The notes under the pieces were generated by a model that had not been told where the DNA came from, searched no databases, and saw only the letters and a list, made by a program, of their open reading frames with translations. From Nothophaeocryptopus gaeumannii (taxonomy: Eukaryota; Ascomycota; Dothideomycetes; Mycosphaerellales; Mycosphaerellaceae): a DNA stretch of 64,000 nucleotides. Shown here piece by piece: positions 41,400-54,100 of this stretch; positions within the stretch are counted from its first letter, which is position 1, and every line of letters begins with the position of its first letter. The translations under genes were made by a program, and so were the position numbers. The stretch lies in the NCBI GenBank assembly GCA_031771865.1, contig JASISA010000025.1, positions 2,108,001-2,172,000 of the forward strand, written 5' to 3'.

Positions 41400-43406
41400 T
41401 CATTCAAAACCACCGGGCATTTTCTCTGTGCCCTCTGTACTTTGTTGCTCTTGTTTGCGAGTCTCTTCGACTTTGGCCCATGGATCGGTGCGTTCAATTT
41501 CATCTTCTTCTTCGTCGTCGTCCAGCTTCACATCTTGCAGTTTCTCAGCCGCGGATCCTAGGCCAGAATCTTTCTTCTCAGAGGCGTCGTCAGCCAGTTG
41601 CTCGTGCGATTCGCTCGCAATGGGAAGCTGCTGGTCAGCAACGGAATCGTCTTTGACTTCGTCCTTCGGTGAAGCGTCGACAACGACCGGGCCACTACTG
41701 CGTTGCGGGTTCCTCGGAGGAAGTTTCGGCGGCAGACGCTTGGGCACGTCGACGAGACGGGCTTTACTAACGACCTGAGAGACTGCGGGCTGCACCGTCT
41801 GGATGGAGTGGACGACTGGCTGCTCGACAATGTGAACATCATCGTGATCATTGTGATCATCGTCGTCATCTTCGTGCTCAGGCGATTCCTTGTGCTCTTC
41901 GATTTCGACGGGCGGCGTGCGTGGTGGAGTTGTGTAGCCATTCTTAGTGCTAACGCTTAAAGGCTCACTTCGCTCATGCTCCGTGTTGAGGATATCGTTC
42001 TCGGGAACGCCCTGCATATGCCCGTTGCTGAGACTGTTCTTGCTACTATGCTGGCTGGTGCCACTGCGGATGCTTCTCCTGCTGGGCGATGACGGAGCTT
42101 CATTTCCCATGTCTGTCTGTGTTGAAGAGTCCGCCATCATGACGAGCGAGGGTCTGCGGTCCATGCTATTTCGCAAAGAGCTCGGCGTCTTCGGCTCCAT
42201 GTTGCTGAATGCACTCGTACGCCAACTGTTGCGCCTACTAACTGATCGTGTGCTGGTATCCTGGCTGTGGCGGTAGATGCTATAAACCGGACTCGTCGGA
42301 CTTGGATTGAAAGAGAATTGCTCCCAGCTGGCTCGCTTTTGTGTGCCCGCCTCTTTCAAGCTCATACCCTCCTTTTCCAATGCAAGCACGCCATATGGGT
42401 CCGGATCTTCCTGGGCAGGCACTCCAAACGTGGTACCATCGTCGATTTCGAAATCCGACGGCGGCGCCTCGGTTGGGATCATGCTCTCGTCTACATCTCT
42501 GTCGCCTTGTGCAGCTTTGATTGTCTCCATCAGTCTCTTGATCTCGTAGGGTGGATGCCGAACTTTGCCGGCGAGAATGTCTGCTACGCCGATTCTTTCG
42601 CCGTAAAATCGCTCGTTTTCGTCGGATCGCTCGATGACAATAGAGCCGTCGATTTGGACGCCTGCATAGAAACCACGACTCTTCAAGTAGGTGTAGATGG
42701 GAGATCTGAGCACCTGATGTCAGCTTCCCTACCGCACGTTCCGCTCGTAAACACTTACTGACGCTTGTGCACCTCAGACTCGAGGACGGCGCCAGCTCCC
42801 ACGGGTCCGGCAACGGCTGATATTTCACCTCCGAGAGTGCACCGGACTTTGGTGAAGGCCTCCAGAGCTTTTTCGTTGTTGATCACAATAACGCAATCGT
42901 AGATGTCAACTCCTACAAGAAAACCAAGACCAGCTGTGTGAAGCATGATACCTGAAGGAGGACTCCATGTACCATCTGCCTTCCTCGCGACAAGAATTCC
43001 AGCTCCACCAGCGCCTGAGAACCAGAGACCGGTGCGCATCGTTGTGAAGATGGCGAGTCCTTTCGCATTTCGAATCACCTTCTCGGGAATCTTTTGGATA
43101 ACTTTCTGCTTCTGCTTGGGACCATCTTGCGGCTGGACGTCTTCCTCTGCGTAGAAGCCATCCTCTGTTGCTCGTTAGCACTACATACCGAGCTGGTGTC
43201 GCGAATGGCTTACTGCAGAAGCTCTTCAATATGCGAGCTGCCTTGTCGCTCTCCTTGTCCAATGTAGTTGGCCAGAAGGCCTCACTGCCTAGCTTATTGC
43301 TCAGTTTGTTGACTGGAGCTCCAAGCTTGTCCAAAGCCTTCCAGGTCTTGTCGAAGCCTGTCTTTCCGCCCGTCTTCACACGCTCCCACATGTTTGATTG
43401 AGACAT
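41400..43406 (-). CDS. SYLF-domain (Ysc84-like) actin-patch protein
   Basis: Lipid- and actin-binding SYLF (DUF500) protein of the Ysc84/Lsb3 group, acting at endocytic sites. Exons 43406-43214, 43164-42759 and 42705-41400; introns 43165-43213 and 42706-42758 are GT-AG. SYLF spans roughly residues 20-240: ALDKLGAPVNKLSNKLG, ARILKSFC-KDGFY, IPEKVIRNAKGLAIFTTMR, GLGFLVGVDIYDCVIVIN, GGEISAVAGPVGAG, and YTYLKSRGFYAGVQIDG. Beyond it lie about 390 disordered residues with an acidic run (HEDDDDDHNDHDD) and PxxP stretches (PKRLPPKLPPRNP) that could bind SH3 domains. Yeast Ysc84 ends in its own SH3 domain; this protein does not. Length 634. Confidence 0.92.
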
Positions 43407-46047
43407 TGTTGCGGACGGCTTTCGTTATCTCAAACTCCCCACCAGTGTTGTTCATATATCAATGTCCCAGATCGGCGGTTTGAATCTCAACGGGCGTTGA
43501 TCGATATAGACAGCTTGTACTCGTAGATCGGCTTCGACGATACGCAGCGCCAGTCGCGTGCCATGTAGCGATGGAGGAAGGTGTTTGTACAGCAAGCACA
43601 CCACGCGGCCGGACAGCGGCTCGCGGATGTTTTGTTGCTTGCCAGCCTCGCCTCAGCGCATGCGCAACGGAGCGGCCGGATAGGGAGGAAGAGAGTCGAC
43701 AATCTCAGCTAATCAATGTGAGAGCGGTACGTCACAGGTGTCGTTGACGGTTGCTGGTCGACAGCGGACGGGAGACCAGGCTGGCACGGCTCACCACGTC
43801 CACACTGCTCCCAAGACCCTGCCGCACATCGGAATGGCGTACCTTCGTAGCAACGGTCGTCGCTGACGGCTGCCCGCTGCCCCGAGAACAAGGCAAGGAC
43901 TTCACTTTTCACAGAACAACACCTCTCTCCAACAATCGCAATCACTTGCCTACAATGATCTACTCAGAACGGCTTGCACTTTATCGAAAGTGAGAGACAG
44001 CCCTCACTACCACGATTTTCGCATGCTATTACGGTCGCTGAGGTACCTCTACGTGGACGCGAGTATAGCCGACGGCGGCCGGCCGTGGCGTAGAACTCTG
44101 TTTGATTCACTCGCCTCGCCGAACCAGGTCTAGACACGTCTGCGCGTGGGCATCTGTCTTCAGAAGGTAACGCTTTCACGCGACTCCCGCTGCTTGACAG
44201 CGACAGCAATGCAGTCGCCGTTGCGCTGGGCAAAATGTTGGCATCGGCGACACGTTGGAGCTTTACTCTAAATGTGATTCGTGGCCCCGTCGGCGGTCGA
44301 GACTGTGACGACAAGGAGAGGAGCAGATCGGTAGGCACTGACATTGGCCCTTCGCTGTCCCGTCCTTCGGCCAGACAACAATGACTATCTTGGGCCTGTA
44401 TATCTGCAGCCGCAGCTTGATCCTACCTGCAACCGCCGCTTGATGAGTCGGCTTGCGGTGTCACCATTCGACTTCCGAAGCCGCGCCGAGAAGTGGTATA
44501 CCTCTACAATGCATGGATTACAATCTACCGGGGTCTGTTTTCATGCGATCAAGCCATTGGGAGCACGACGCTTGATGCCCACATATGTCATCGAGGAGAC
44601 TGGAATGTACTGGCTACACCTGGGCATCGAAACCGTGGCAGGAGCAGGAGGCGTGTTGAAGAAGGGCTTCACGCACACCAAAGGAAAACCGGGACTCCAT
44701 GCTGATATCCATTTTGCTATGGGCCGCAAGCAACTGGCTTGAAGCCCAGCAACTGGAAGTGAAGGTGAGGCTTTCAATCTCCTCATGACGGTCGAGCGAA
44801 TGATGACAGAAGCTGGGGCCATAAGACTTCAGCCGGACTTACGTTCCTGGCTGAATATGCTTAAGAGCCAGCAACATTACCATCTTCTCGATATTTTTGA
44901 TTGCTCACTAGTAGTAGACAGACACCGCTCGTCCACGTTGCTCCAAGAACAAGCGCTAACAGCGGATGCAGTGAGGGTACACCGAATGATTCTGCAGCCG
45001 TCAACTCGAGCTCCTATGTCATAGGACAACCTGGCTAGCTAGCCTCTGCTCAGTTGCGGTGGCAGGAGAATTACTCTTATCACAACAGTCACAACGACGA
45101 ACTGCATACGCGATGAAGGATGGTGACCAGGAGTAGAGTTCATCATGCCTTGCATACAATGCATGGATAATGGCGGTGAATGCCTGCTTTCTTCCGTGCG
45201 CGCGAGCATGACGGCGAATATTCGACATTCGACAATCGACAGCTGCCATCTTGACTGAGATTTATCCAACCGATGTGCGCTTTGGGGACCTTTTTGCGCA
45301 TGGTGCTTCGATCTGGGCATTGGCTGCAGGTACATGAGTCGTGAAACCTTCGTGCCACACTGCGAACTTTCGACAAGATGATGTCAGTCTCTGGTATCCT
45401 CAAGTCGCGTTCCAAAGTTTAGATGGCCAAATTGGGAGTGGGAGTTCTGGAGACTTGAAGTAAGCAATGGACTGTACCAATACTTTGGTCAACAGAAGGG
45501 TATAATTCAGGTCGTAGTTGCGGCGTTGGTGATTTTTACCTCCCACCGCCGCTCGGCTGACGCTGTTGGCATGCCGACCACTCCTGGCAGACTCTTACCG
45601 ATCCCGGCTCCTGGTAATAATACGCAACGAGGAACGAAGCCGATTCGACTGCACCTACTCTCACAGAACCTTACGAAAACATCCCTCAAACTGCACGCAC
45701 AATGATACCGCACAGACGTAGAGCACGAGTCAACAGTTCAGGCTAGAAGCGTTCGAAGCGAAGATCAACCGACATAGACGACGAGGACGCCATGAATGGC
45801 TGGAGCTCAGCGCCTTACGATCTTCGCGGCCATGTTGCTGACCGTCTATTAAGATTGCCCAACATCGAATATGGCAAAAGAAAACATGACGCAGAGATCT
45901 TCGTGGGGATAGAATCGCATTTACTCAGTAGGTGATAGCTGCCGGAAGCGAATATGTATACACATCCACGCTGTGTACTGCTCACCCATTGCCAACTGAC
46001 TCTGATGAGGATTGATTGCGCTGGTCGCGGTCTCCACTCCTTTTACC
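43407..46047. other. 2.6-kb region without a recognisable gene
   Basis: Between divergent starts of the SYLF gene and the CFEM receptor gene, so it includes both promoters. Open frames up to 132 codons (44344-44742, plus) have no domain I recognise and are overlapped by frames on the other strand. No repeats or RNA genes are seen. Confidence 0.45.
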
Positions 46048-47874
46048 ATGTGGTCCGAGTCTTTCTTTCTCCTACTGACAGTGGCTCAGTGGGCCTGGGC
46101 GGGTGAAGTATTCGACGCAGTGAACAGGAATGGGGTTCTTCAATCACGGTCGAGTGATCTGCCTGCTTGCGCGGTACGATTATCTTGAGCGGGTGACAAC
46201 GACTTCAATGACTGACAACGGAACAGGAGACATGCTACTATCAACTACCATCGATATACAGCTGCAACACCTCCGAGCCTTGCTTCTGTTCCAATCCTGC
46301 AATCTCCAACATTATCGAGCTGTGTGTTCAGTCGAATTGCACATACTCCGAGCAGCTAGGTATGCGCGTCCATCTCGACCCTCGTATTCATCGACTAATC
46401 GCGCTTTTTAGTCTCGAAACGCTTCGAAGCAGACACTTGCGACTCTCCTGTTCGAAACAGATCACACACCATCAAACAGCTATCATGGGCCATGTTTGCT
46501 CTGGCAACATTCTTCTTTCTCGGACGATTCGCATCAAGAATCGTGTGTCTGGGCGGAGCCGGCAAGTCCTCAACGCAACCCATCGACTACGTTCATACTA
46601 ATTGCGCCAGGCTTCTTCTACGACGACTGGATAGTCCTCTCCTGCTACATCCCCCTCATAGGCATCGTAGTCGTAATCCAACTCCTCGTCTACAATGGTA
46701 TCGGTCAAGACGACTACCGAATCTCCGTAAACCAAATCGCCAGCTTCTTAAAGGTATGTCCCTCCAAAGCAGCAGAATCGTGAAGACAGGCGGACGAGCT
46801 GATCTTCTGGGGCAGGTCTTCTACGCCGCCGAACTCCTCTACAACTACGTAATCGTCGGGACAAAAATTTCCCTCATCCTGCTTTACATCAGAATCTGGT
46901 ATCGCGATCCCAGCCCATACGTAAGAATCTTCCGGTTCTTCTGCGTTGGAATCATAACACTCCTCAGTTTTACGTTCGTCGCAATCGAGTTTGCGGAGAT
47001 CTTTCAATGCAGCCCCATCGGCCACACCTGGACCGTGGTGACCGGTGGACAGGGGAGGTGCGTGGATAGAGTGGCCCTGTTCAGCACGTTTGGAGCGCTC
47101 AACATCGTCTACGATGTGATTGTGCTCGTATTACCGGTTCCGTTACTCATGACACTCGACATCCCTCCCCACAAAAGACTCGGCATCTCCGCCGTCTTCC
47201 TCGTCGGATTCGCAGTCACAATCTGCTCTATCGGCCGCCTAAATTATCTCCTCCAAATCCGCAACACCAACTTCACCTGGTCCTACACCGACCTCACAAT
47301 CTGGACACTAATCGAAATCAATCTATCCATGATATGTTGCTGCCTCCCAGGTCTCACGGGCCTCATCCAACGCATCTACCATGGAGAACATAAACAGAAC
47401 TGCACAACTATGTCCCTTTCTTCGACAAGCGCCGTGGATATCACGGCGCAAGAACTCTCCGATGAGTCTTCACCTTCCACCGACGATCACGATACTGCTG
47501 GTCTGCGACGCAGCGTCATCGAAGTCCCCAATCGCAGTCTCGATGAGGAGGAAATGCAAATCTCGCCTGCGCTGCAAGTGGGTTTGGGCGAAAAGGTTAT
47601 TGCGATTCAGCATACGATTCCGGAGGAGGCGACGAGGGATAGGTTTGCTTATAAAGATGGGAGGGGGGTGGTGCATGAGGTGGAGGTTTCGGATCGGCCG
47701 GTGACGAGGAGGTTGACTGGGAGGATGAGTAAGAGGTTTTCGGGTGGCAGAAGAAGGGTTGGGGCTGGGGAGGGGGATTTGGACTTGGAGAAGGGGTATA
47801 GGAGTGGGGAAAGGAGTGAGAAGACGATATGGTTGAACTCTTGTTGCAAGCTTAGCATTTCAGCAGGGCGTTGA
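46048..47874 (+). CDS. CFEM-domain PTH11-type receptor
   Basis: Plasma-membrane GPCR-like protein of the fungal PTH11 class. Exons 46048-46173, 46227-46359, 46412-46561, 46611-46753, 46816-47874; 536 residues. Intron 46562-46610 appears to be GC-AG (G|GCAAGT); the others are GT-AG. Signal peptide (FFLLLTVAQWAWAG), then a CFEM domain with eight Cys: PAC, ETC, YSC, EPC, FC, ELC, SNC and DTC. Seven hydrophobic helices follow, from LSWAMFALATFFFLGRFA through FFYDDWIVLSCY, YVIVGTKISLILLYIRIW, VGIITLLSFTFVAIEF, ALNIVYDVIVLVLPVPLL, ISAVFLVGFAVTICSIGRL and WTLIEINLSMICCCLP. The 170-residue cytoplasmic tail is Ser/Glu/Arg-rich. In Magnaporthe, Pth11 senses surfaces; a similar role is only inference. 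Confidence 0.88.
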
Positions 47875-47957
47875 GGAGAGAAGCATTATTCGTTACATTG
47901 AGATGAGATGGTTGATGCCCATTGGCCTCTTCGTGGTTGAAATGCCTGCATGCGTCG

Positions 47958-48972
47958 TCACTCAACCCGCACAATACCTATGAAGCCTTCTTCGATGCGA
48001 GAAAGTCCCTCACAGCATCCTGCAGCGTGAGCTTCGGCATCTTCGCAAAATCCTCGAGGAGAGGCTTCTTGCCCGCCTTCAGGAAATCGGACCCATAACC
48101 GTCGAGCAAAAATCTCCGCCTTCACAGTCGTGTAGATCGCTTCCAGATCCACCTGTCCTGGAGAAGCCAGTCGCTTGTGAGCATCCGCGATTGCGATCGC
48201 GCTGTCGACTGGATCCACCTTGGTGTACTTCACGCCTTGTTGCTTTTCGAGCCCAGCCACGATTTCGCGTTGAGAGGCGGCGAATGGCTCTGAGAAGACG
48301 CGCTTGTTCTTGGTTTCTTCGGGATGCTCCAGGCATTGGAGAAGACCTTGAGCGGCGTGCTTTAGTGTCGTGCAGCTTATATCGTGCGTGCCATTGTCCC
48401 AGTATGAGACTATATGCTTGGTGGTATCGATGTCGATGAAGTTGATGTCGAGACACCTTGGGTCACTCATCAGCTCTTATGCTAAGGCGCGTGTCTCAAG
48501 TGTCAACGTGCCAGTCAAGCCAGGTACCACACGCCACAGCTGTCCAGCTGAAGTCCGCGTTGGCTTTTGCTTTCGTGTCAAGGTAATCAGCGATGTCGCC
48601 CTTGAGCTTGAAACCAGGTGAGAGCCATTGAGCCTTGGGATCGGCATTGTCGAGACCATACTCTGACGGGATGAACCGCTTAATGCCAGCTTCTACGGCG
48701 GCGTTGATGAGGCCATATTGGGTCTCGAGAGCACCTGGTCCTGAGCCGACAGTGGAGACCAGAACATCTTGACCTTTGAGCGCATCGATGAGCTCAACAT
48801 GAGGAAGATTGTCGGAAACGCGGATGCCTTTGGCTCCATCTGGGTACTTTGATTTGGAGCTTCTACGTGAGAGTATCGTGACGTTGTAAGTCGGGTCGGC
48901 TATGAGGGCTTCGAGGATGTATCGGCCGATGTTGTCACCGCCGGCGCCATAGACCAAGACGTTCTTTGACAT
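47958..48972 (-). CDS. NmrA-like NAD(P)-binding protein with frameshift near the 3' end
   Basis: Atypical short-chain reductase of the NmrA/isoflavone reductase group. Exon 1 48972-48512 has the Rossmann motif GAGGDNIG, then VLVSTVGSGPGALETQYGLI and KRFIPSEYGLDN. The best junction is a GC-AG intron, 48457-48511, restoring TWLDW-CLDINFIDID; the only fully in-frame GT-AG option deletes the conserved GTWLDW. In exon 2 the homologous frame ends at an A5 run (48108-48112; T5 on the coding strand): after VKAEI the expected LLDGYGSDFLKAGKKPLLEDF continues in the +1 frame to a TAG at 47978-47980, while the actual frame runs to a different C-terminus and stops at 47958. A one-base homopolymer insertion explains this. 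It may be a sequencing error, a recent pseudogene, or an altered tail. Confidence 0.7.
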
Positions 48973-49433
48973 GTCGATGTCTCTAACCTGGTATCCGTCC
49001 CGAATAAATGATATGATACTCAAGAGAGCGGAGTTCGAGGCTTGTGCAGCCATTTGATCGAGAAAATGGCACCACCTTCTTGTACTTGCACAAATAGCGG
49101 CGTTGGAACGGTTGCTTAAGTCCATCGCAACTGGCATCGCATCCAGTAAATGCTGGAAACATTCGTCCGTTTGGAGAGGATGTCTTGATTTCAAAGCCGG
49201 ACGTTAAAGTATTCGGCATTCGGAGTTGATCCTTGTCGTTGCGGCTGAATGCAGATGTTGGAGCAGTGTTCGAAGGGAGTGCCAGGAAGGGAATAAGAGC
49301 AGTTTTAACACAGTCCGGCCAAGTGGAGCATTAGGGAGACGGTGTAATTGTTCTTTCCGACTTGCATCGCCAATGTTAAGTGAAGCCTGTGCTTGCCATT
49401 GATATCCCTTGGTCGCTGGGTGGCTTTTTCTGC
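48973..49433. other. Intergenic region
   Basis: About 0.46 kb between the NmrA-like start and the phosphatase stop, both minus strand. The frame upstream of the NmrA ATG stays open for 74 codons, but without recognisable sequence. Confidence 0.55.
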
Positions 49434-49994
49434 TCACTCTCCATTCTTCACCTGCTCCTCGATGTGCTTGAGCAATCCGTTCCCGAAGCGCGATACTTGC
49501 TCATACGCATTCTCGAACCCATACCGTCCACCATAGTACGGGTCATCAATCTCCTCCTTGTTGCTCTTTCCCCCGAACTCTCCAAACAATTTTACCTTAT
49601 CAGTCGCTGCAGGACCCAACTGACCCTTCTTTTGCGCTCTCTTCGCCATATCCCTCAAGTCGATGTAGTTATCCTCATCCATAGCAAGCAGATAGTCGAA
49701 GCGCTCAAAGTCCTCTGGCACTTTCACTCTTCGAGCCTTGTGCTTATAGTCTGTCAATCCATTCTCTTCGAGCACGGACAATGTTCGCGAATCGGGTCTG
49801 TCGCCGGCGTGGTACGCGCCTGTACCGCAAGAGTCGATGTCCTTAATCAGAGAGTGCTGTTCAGCAGTGCCGAACTTAGTGATGTGTCTGAAGACACCTT
49901 CGGCCATGGGTGAGCGGCAGATGTTGCCCAGGCATACGAAGAGCACACTCTTGCAGTTCGATCCGTTCGATCCGTTGGCAGCGCTGGCAGCCAT
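49434..49994 (-). CDS. LTP1: Low-molecular-weight protein tyrosine phosphatase
   Basis: Cytosolic phosphatase that dephosphorylates phosphotyrosine. Single exon, 186 residues. The P-loop is VLFVCLGNICRSPMAE, that is C-x5-R-S with the nucleophilic Cys, just after a short Ala/Ser/Asn-rich start. DPYYGG near residue 150 carries the general acid Asp. DSCGTGAYHAGDRPD and DYLLAMDEDN also match the family. Complete, with no intron. It lies divergent from the chitin synthase gene 1.2 kb away. Confidence 0.96.
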   Translation of the reverse strand: MAASAANGSNGSNCKSVLFVCLGNICRSPMAEGVFRHITKFGTAEQHSLIKDIDSCGTGAYHAGDRPDSRTLSVLEENGLTDYKHKARRVKVPEDFERFDYLLAMDEDNYIDLRDMAKRAQKKGQLGPAATDKVKLFGEFGGKSNKEEIDDPYYGGRYGFENAYEQVSRFGNGLLKHIEEQVKNGE

Positions 49995-51163
49995 CGTGGA
50001 GTACTTCAGTGGCGGGTTGCAAGTCGTCTATGTCTATGGGTTCGACGCGCGACGCGTGTATGAGGCGAGTCTTTCGAGTGTGGCAATGTTCAAGGTACCT
50101 CCGTACAATGCAGTGCGAGTTGTTGGAGTCGCCAGAAAATCTTTGTGGAAGCCGAGCACGGACTCACCGAAAGCCGTGCAAATCGACGTCATTTGACAAG
50201 GGCCTCAGCATGAGAAACAAGAACACTAGACTCTCTGCAACACTCTGAAGACAAGCAGCAGCTTTCAGGGAATAGCTTCTCATCCTCAAGCACCAATGTG
50301 CCGTCTACAAGCGAAGAATGGAGCTTATGTCATTCGCCATCTTGAAGTGGACATTCTATTTCGAGTTGAACAGCCTCATGGCCGCCACACCGAACTGAAG
50401 CTTACTGCATCGATGGATCGAAGGCTGTGGCGCGCAGCTAAGATCCTGGGAGGCCTGGCGTGCTTGGTCCGGTGCGCTTTTGACGCAGGTCGAAGATCAT
50501 CAGGGGACTGCAGTGAGGAACAAGCGATATGTGAACCGGTTTACGATGCGCTGGCAAGCTTGATGATAGCAACATGTCAACAGCCAAGCTTGAGGTGGAT
50601 GTTCTTGGGGGAGCAGCAAGCATCAAAGCTGTCCCCGTGACGATCGGACAGGACCCCTGCACGGCTGCAGTCGAGACTACCTTGAAACGCGTGTCGGAGG
50701 GCTAAAGTTTGGAGAGCATACACAGCCGCGGTGGTGGCAGAAGGCCATGTTATTGTTTTCTTCCTGCAAGCCTTGTGGGCGGAGAGGGTAGCCGTCGTCA
50801 GCACATGGTCGAGCAGGCAGATAGTCTTGCAAGCCAACAATCTCGCTTTCATCATCTTTCTGTTCCATCATACAATCGCTATCTCAAACGTTGTGTAGCA
50901 CTTTCACTGTCGTTGCCGTGGTTGCTGGGCCATCAACAACTCCACCCCACTTGGAAACGACTCTCCGCCATCTGAAACCTCATCACAGCCGTATTCTACT
51001 TCGCGACTCCCAGGTGCAGCAGCATCGACGGCCTGTTGTACCCTTCGCAAACAGATCAATCGCCCGATATTATACACTGCGCTTCCCGCCCCGGCGCATC
51101 GTCAATCTCCATTCGTAACACCCGCGAGGGGTACTCAGAGCAAGAGACGGGGGAGTTGCCAAG
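49995..51163. promoter_or_regulatory. Long divergent upstream region of phosphatase and chitin synthase
   Basis: A 1.17-kb gap between divergent starts. No gene is recognised; overlapping frames up to 119 codons are present. It probably carries the 5' UTR and promoter of the chitin synthase. Confidence 0.5.
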
Positions 51164-54100
51164 ATGTCTTATAACCCGCTAGGTACGTCGATTCGCCGTT
51201 TCTCGGCTGTCTGGGAATTGTCTGGGGATTGCACACATTGGCGAGTGCTTGGAGTCAATCGCGTCTGATCGCCCTCCATCTCGCGATCTGCCCGCATTCC
51301 AGCGCCAGCCCAGACAGCCTGGATGTCTATATCCTCCAACGCCCACTGCGAATTGGCTCGTAGCTGCTACGCGCGAACTCAAACAGCTATCACACATGCC
51401 GACAAGCAAAACCTGAGCACGAAACTGACGTGACATCAAAGGCGGCTACGGCCACAGCGGACAGCCAGGTCACAGCCCAGACGAGCAAAACAACCCATTC
51501 ATGGATCGCCATCACTCTCCAGACCCGCGCGACCCCGCCTACCACCAGGGGCACATGGGATATCAGCTCGAAGATAGACCCTACACCCACGGTGCGCCCC
51601 TTGAGATTCCTGTCGGACCGGGTCCATACGCAGCACAATCGAGCGACAGACTTGCGGCACAACCGACGTACGAAGTGAGCAATATGCCTGGGACGTATGG
51701 TCACCGTCAGGCATATGAAGACACGCATGCGCACGGCTACACTCCCAACCCATTCCAGCAGGCTGCGCATGAGGGGAGAGGAGAGTACAACCTGAGTCCA
51801 AACTACGAGCACGAACAATATGTCTCGGACAACGCGTTCGATGCGCCGCAACATCCATACTATCAAGACGAACCAGACGATCGACCTATGCTACATCCTG
51901 GGCAGTCGTACGGGCCTGATCCGCACCAAGCACAGCCAAGTCCAGGACCAGCGGCTTCACAGATGGACCTGGAGGCCGGATACAACGATCCACCGCCAAT
52001 CAAAGCGCCAATTCGAAGATGGAAGACTGTGAAGGAGGTGCAGTTGTTCAACGGAAACTTGGTGCTGGACTGCCCGATTCCACCACGACTATTGAACCAA
52101 GTCCAACACGCTCAGCCGCCAGAAAGAGACGAGTTCACACACATGCGATACAGTGCAGCTACCTGCGATCCCAGCCAATTCTACAACAAGCGCTTCACTC
52201 TCAGACAGCGCCTGTTTGCAAAGCCTCGTCAGACCGAGTTGTTCATTGTTGTTACCATGTACAACGAGGAAGACGAGCTTTTTGCGCGGACAATGATAGG
52301 TGTGATCAAGAACATCGAGTACATGAACTCGCGGTCATCTTCAAAGACGTGGGGAAAAGAGGCGTGGAAGAAGATTGTGGTGTGTATTGTCTCGGACGGT
52401 CGTGCAAAAATCAACCCTCGAACCAGAGCTGTGCTCGCCGCGATGGGCGTGTATCAAGATGGGATTGCCAAGCAGCAAGTCAACGGCGAGGATGTCACAG
52501 CGCACATTTACGAGTACACTACTCAGATGACGCTTGATATCAAGAAGAGCGTCGTCCAGGTGAAGAAAGGCAACACTCCCGTGCAGATCTTGTTCTGTCT
52601 CAAGGAAAAGAACCAGAAGAAGATCAATTCGCACAGATGGTTCTTTCAGGCCTTTGGCGAGGTCCTTCAGCCCAACATTTGTGTACTAATCGACGCCGGA
52701 ACTAGACCTGGACGCAGCAGCATCTACGATCTCTGGAAGGCTTTCGATCGAGAGCCAATGTGCGCAGGCGCATGTGGTGAGATCAAGGCCATGTTGAGTC
52801 ACGGAAAGAACCTTATCAACCCACTGGTCGCGGCCCAGAACTTCGAATACAAGATGAGCAATATCCTCGACAAGCCGCTGGAGAGTGCTTTCGGCTTCAT
52901 CACTGTGCTGCCCGGTGCCTTCTCCGCATACCGCTTTGTCGCGCTACAGAACGACAAGACTGGCAATGGGCCTCTAGAGAAATACTTCGCGGGTGAGAAG
53001 ATGCATGGCGCCAATGCCGGTATCTTTACCGCAAACATGTATCTTGCTGAAGACAGAATCCTTTGTTGGGAGCTTGTCAGTAAGCGCAATTGCTCCTGGA
53101 TCTTGCAGTACGTCAAGTCTGCTACTGGCGAAACAGATGTGCCCACAGAAATGGCCGACTTCATCCTGCAGCGACGCAGGTGGTTGAACGGCTCCTTCTT
53201 TGCTGCCGTCTACTCCTTGGCCCACTTCTACCAAATCTGGCGCAGTCATCACTCTTTTATCCGGAAGCTGTTCTTCATTATCGAATTCATCTACCAAGCG
53301 GCCAACATGCTGTTCGCTTGGTTCGCTCTCGTAAGTTTACAGGACGCTATATTTGAGAAAGATGGTCGCTAACAGATTGCAGGGCAACTTCTTCCTGGTC
53401 TTCCGCATTCTGACAACCTCCCTATCCGACTCATCGCTTCTTGGGACTGCCGGTAACATTCTCTCCGTCATCTTCGAATGGCTGTATCTGGTGGTGCTGG
53501 TCACCTGTTTCGTCCTGGCCCTCGGCAATCGACCTCAAGGAAGCAACAAGTTTTACATGGCTCAAGTCTACTTCTGGGCAATCATCATGTGTTACCTGCT
53601 ATTCGCCTCAGTCTTCATCACGGTAAAGTCGATCGAGGCACAGGTTGCGAAGAATCATGGCTTCAGCCTCTCGTTGCTGTTTACCAACCGGCTCTTCTTC
53701 ACGCTGATCATCTCGATGGCTTCGACTTGGGTTCTTTACCTGGTCTCGTCGATTCTGTTTCTGGATCCTTGGCACATGTTTACGTCCTTCATTCAGTACT
53801 TGCTCCTCACGCCGACCTACCTCAACATACTCAACGTGTACGCCTTTTGCAACACGCACGACATTACTTGGGGTACGAAGGGTGACGACAAGCCGGAGAA
53901 GCTCCCAGCTGCGAACCTCAAACCAGGTGGCAAGGTCGACGTTGCCATTCCAACGGACGATGCAGATCTCAACACACAGTACGAGGAGGAGCTTCGGGTT
54001 TTCAGCACCAAGTACGAGACTCCCAAGAAGGTCGTAACTCCGGAGCAGAAGCACGAAGACTATTACAAGGGATTCCGGTCTGCGGTCGTTCTTGCTTGGA

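Noticed and set aside
43470..43500. A GGTTTGAATCTC word resembling a tRNA B box
   Set aside because: No matching A box or cloverleaf stems at the right distance.
44344..44742. A 132-codon plus-strand frame
   Set aside because: No homology I recognise and no promoter signal; probably chance in GC-balanced DNA.
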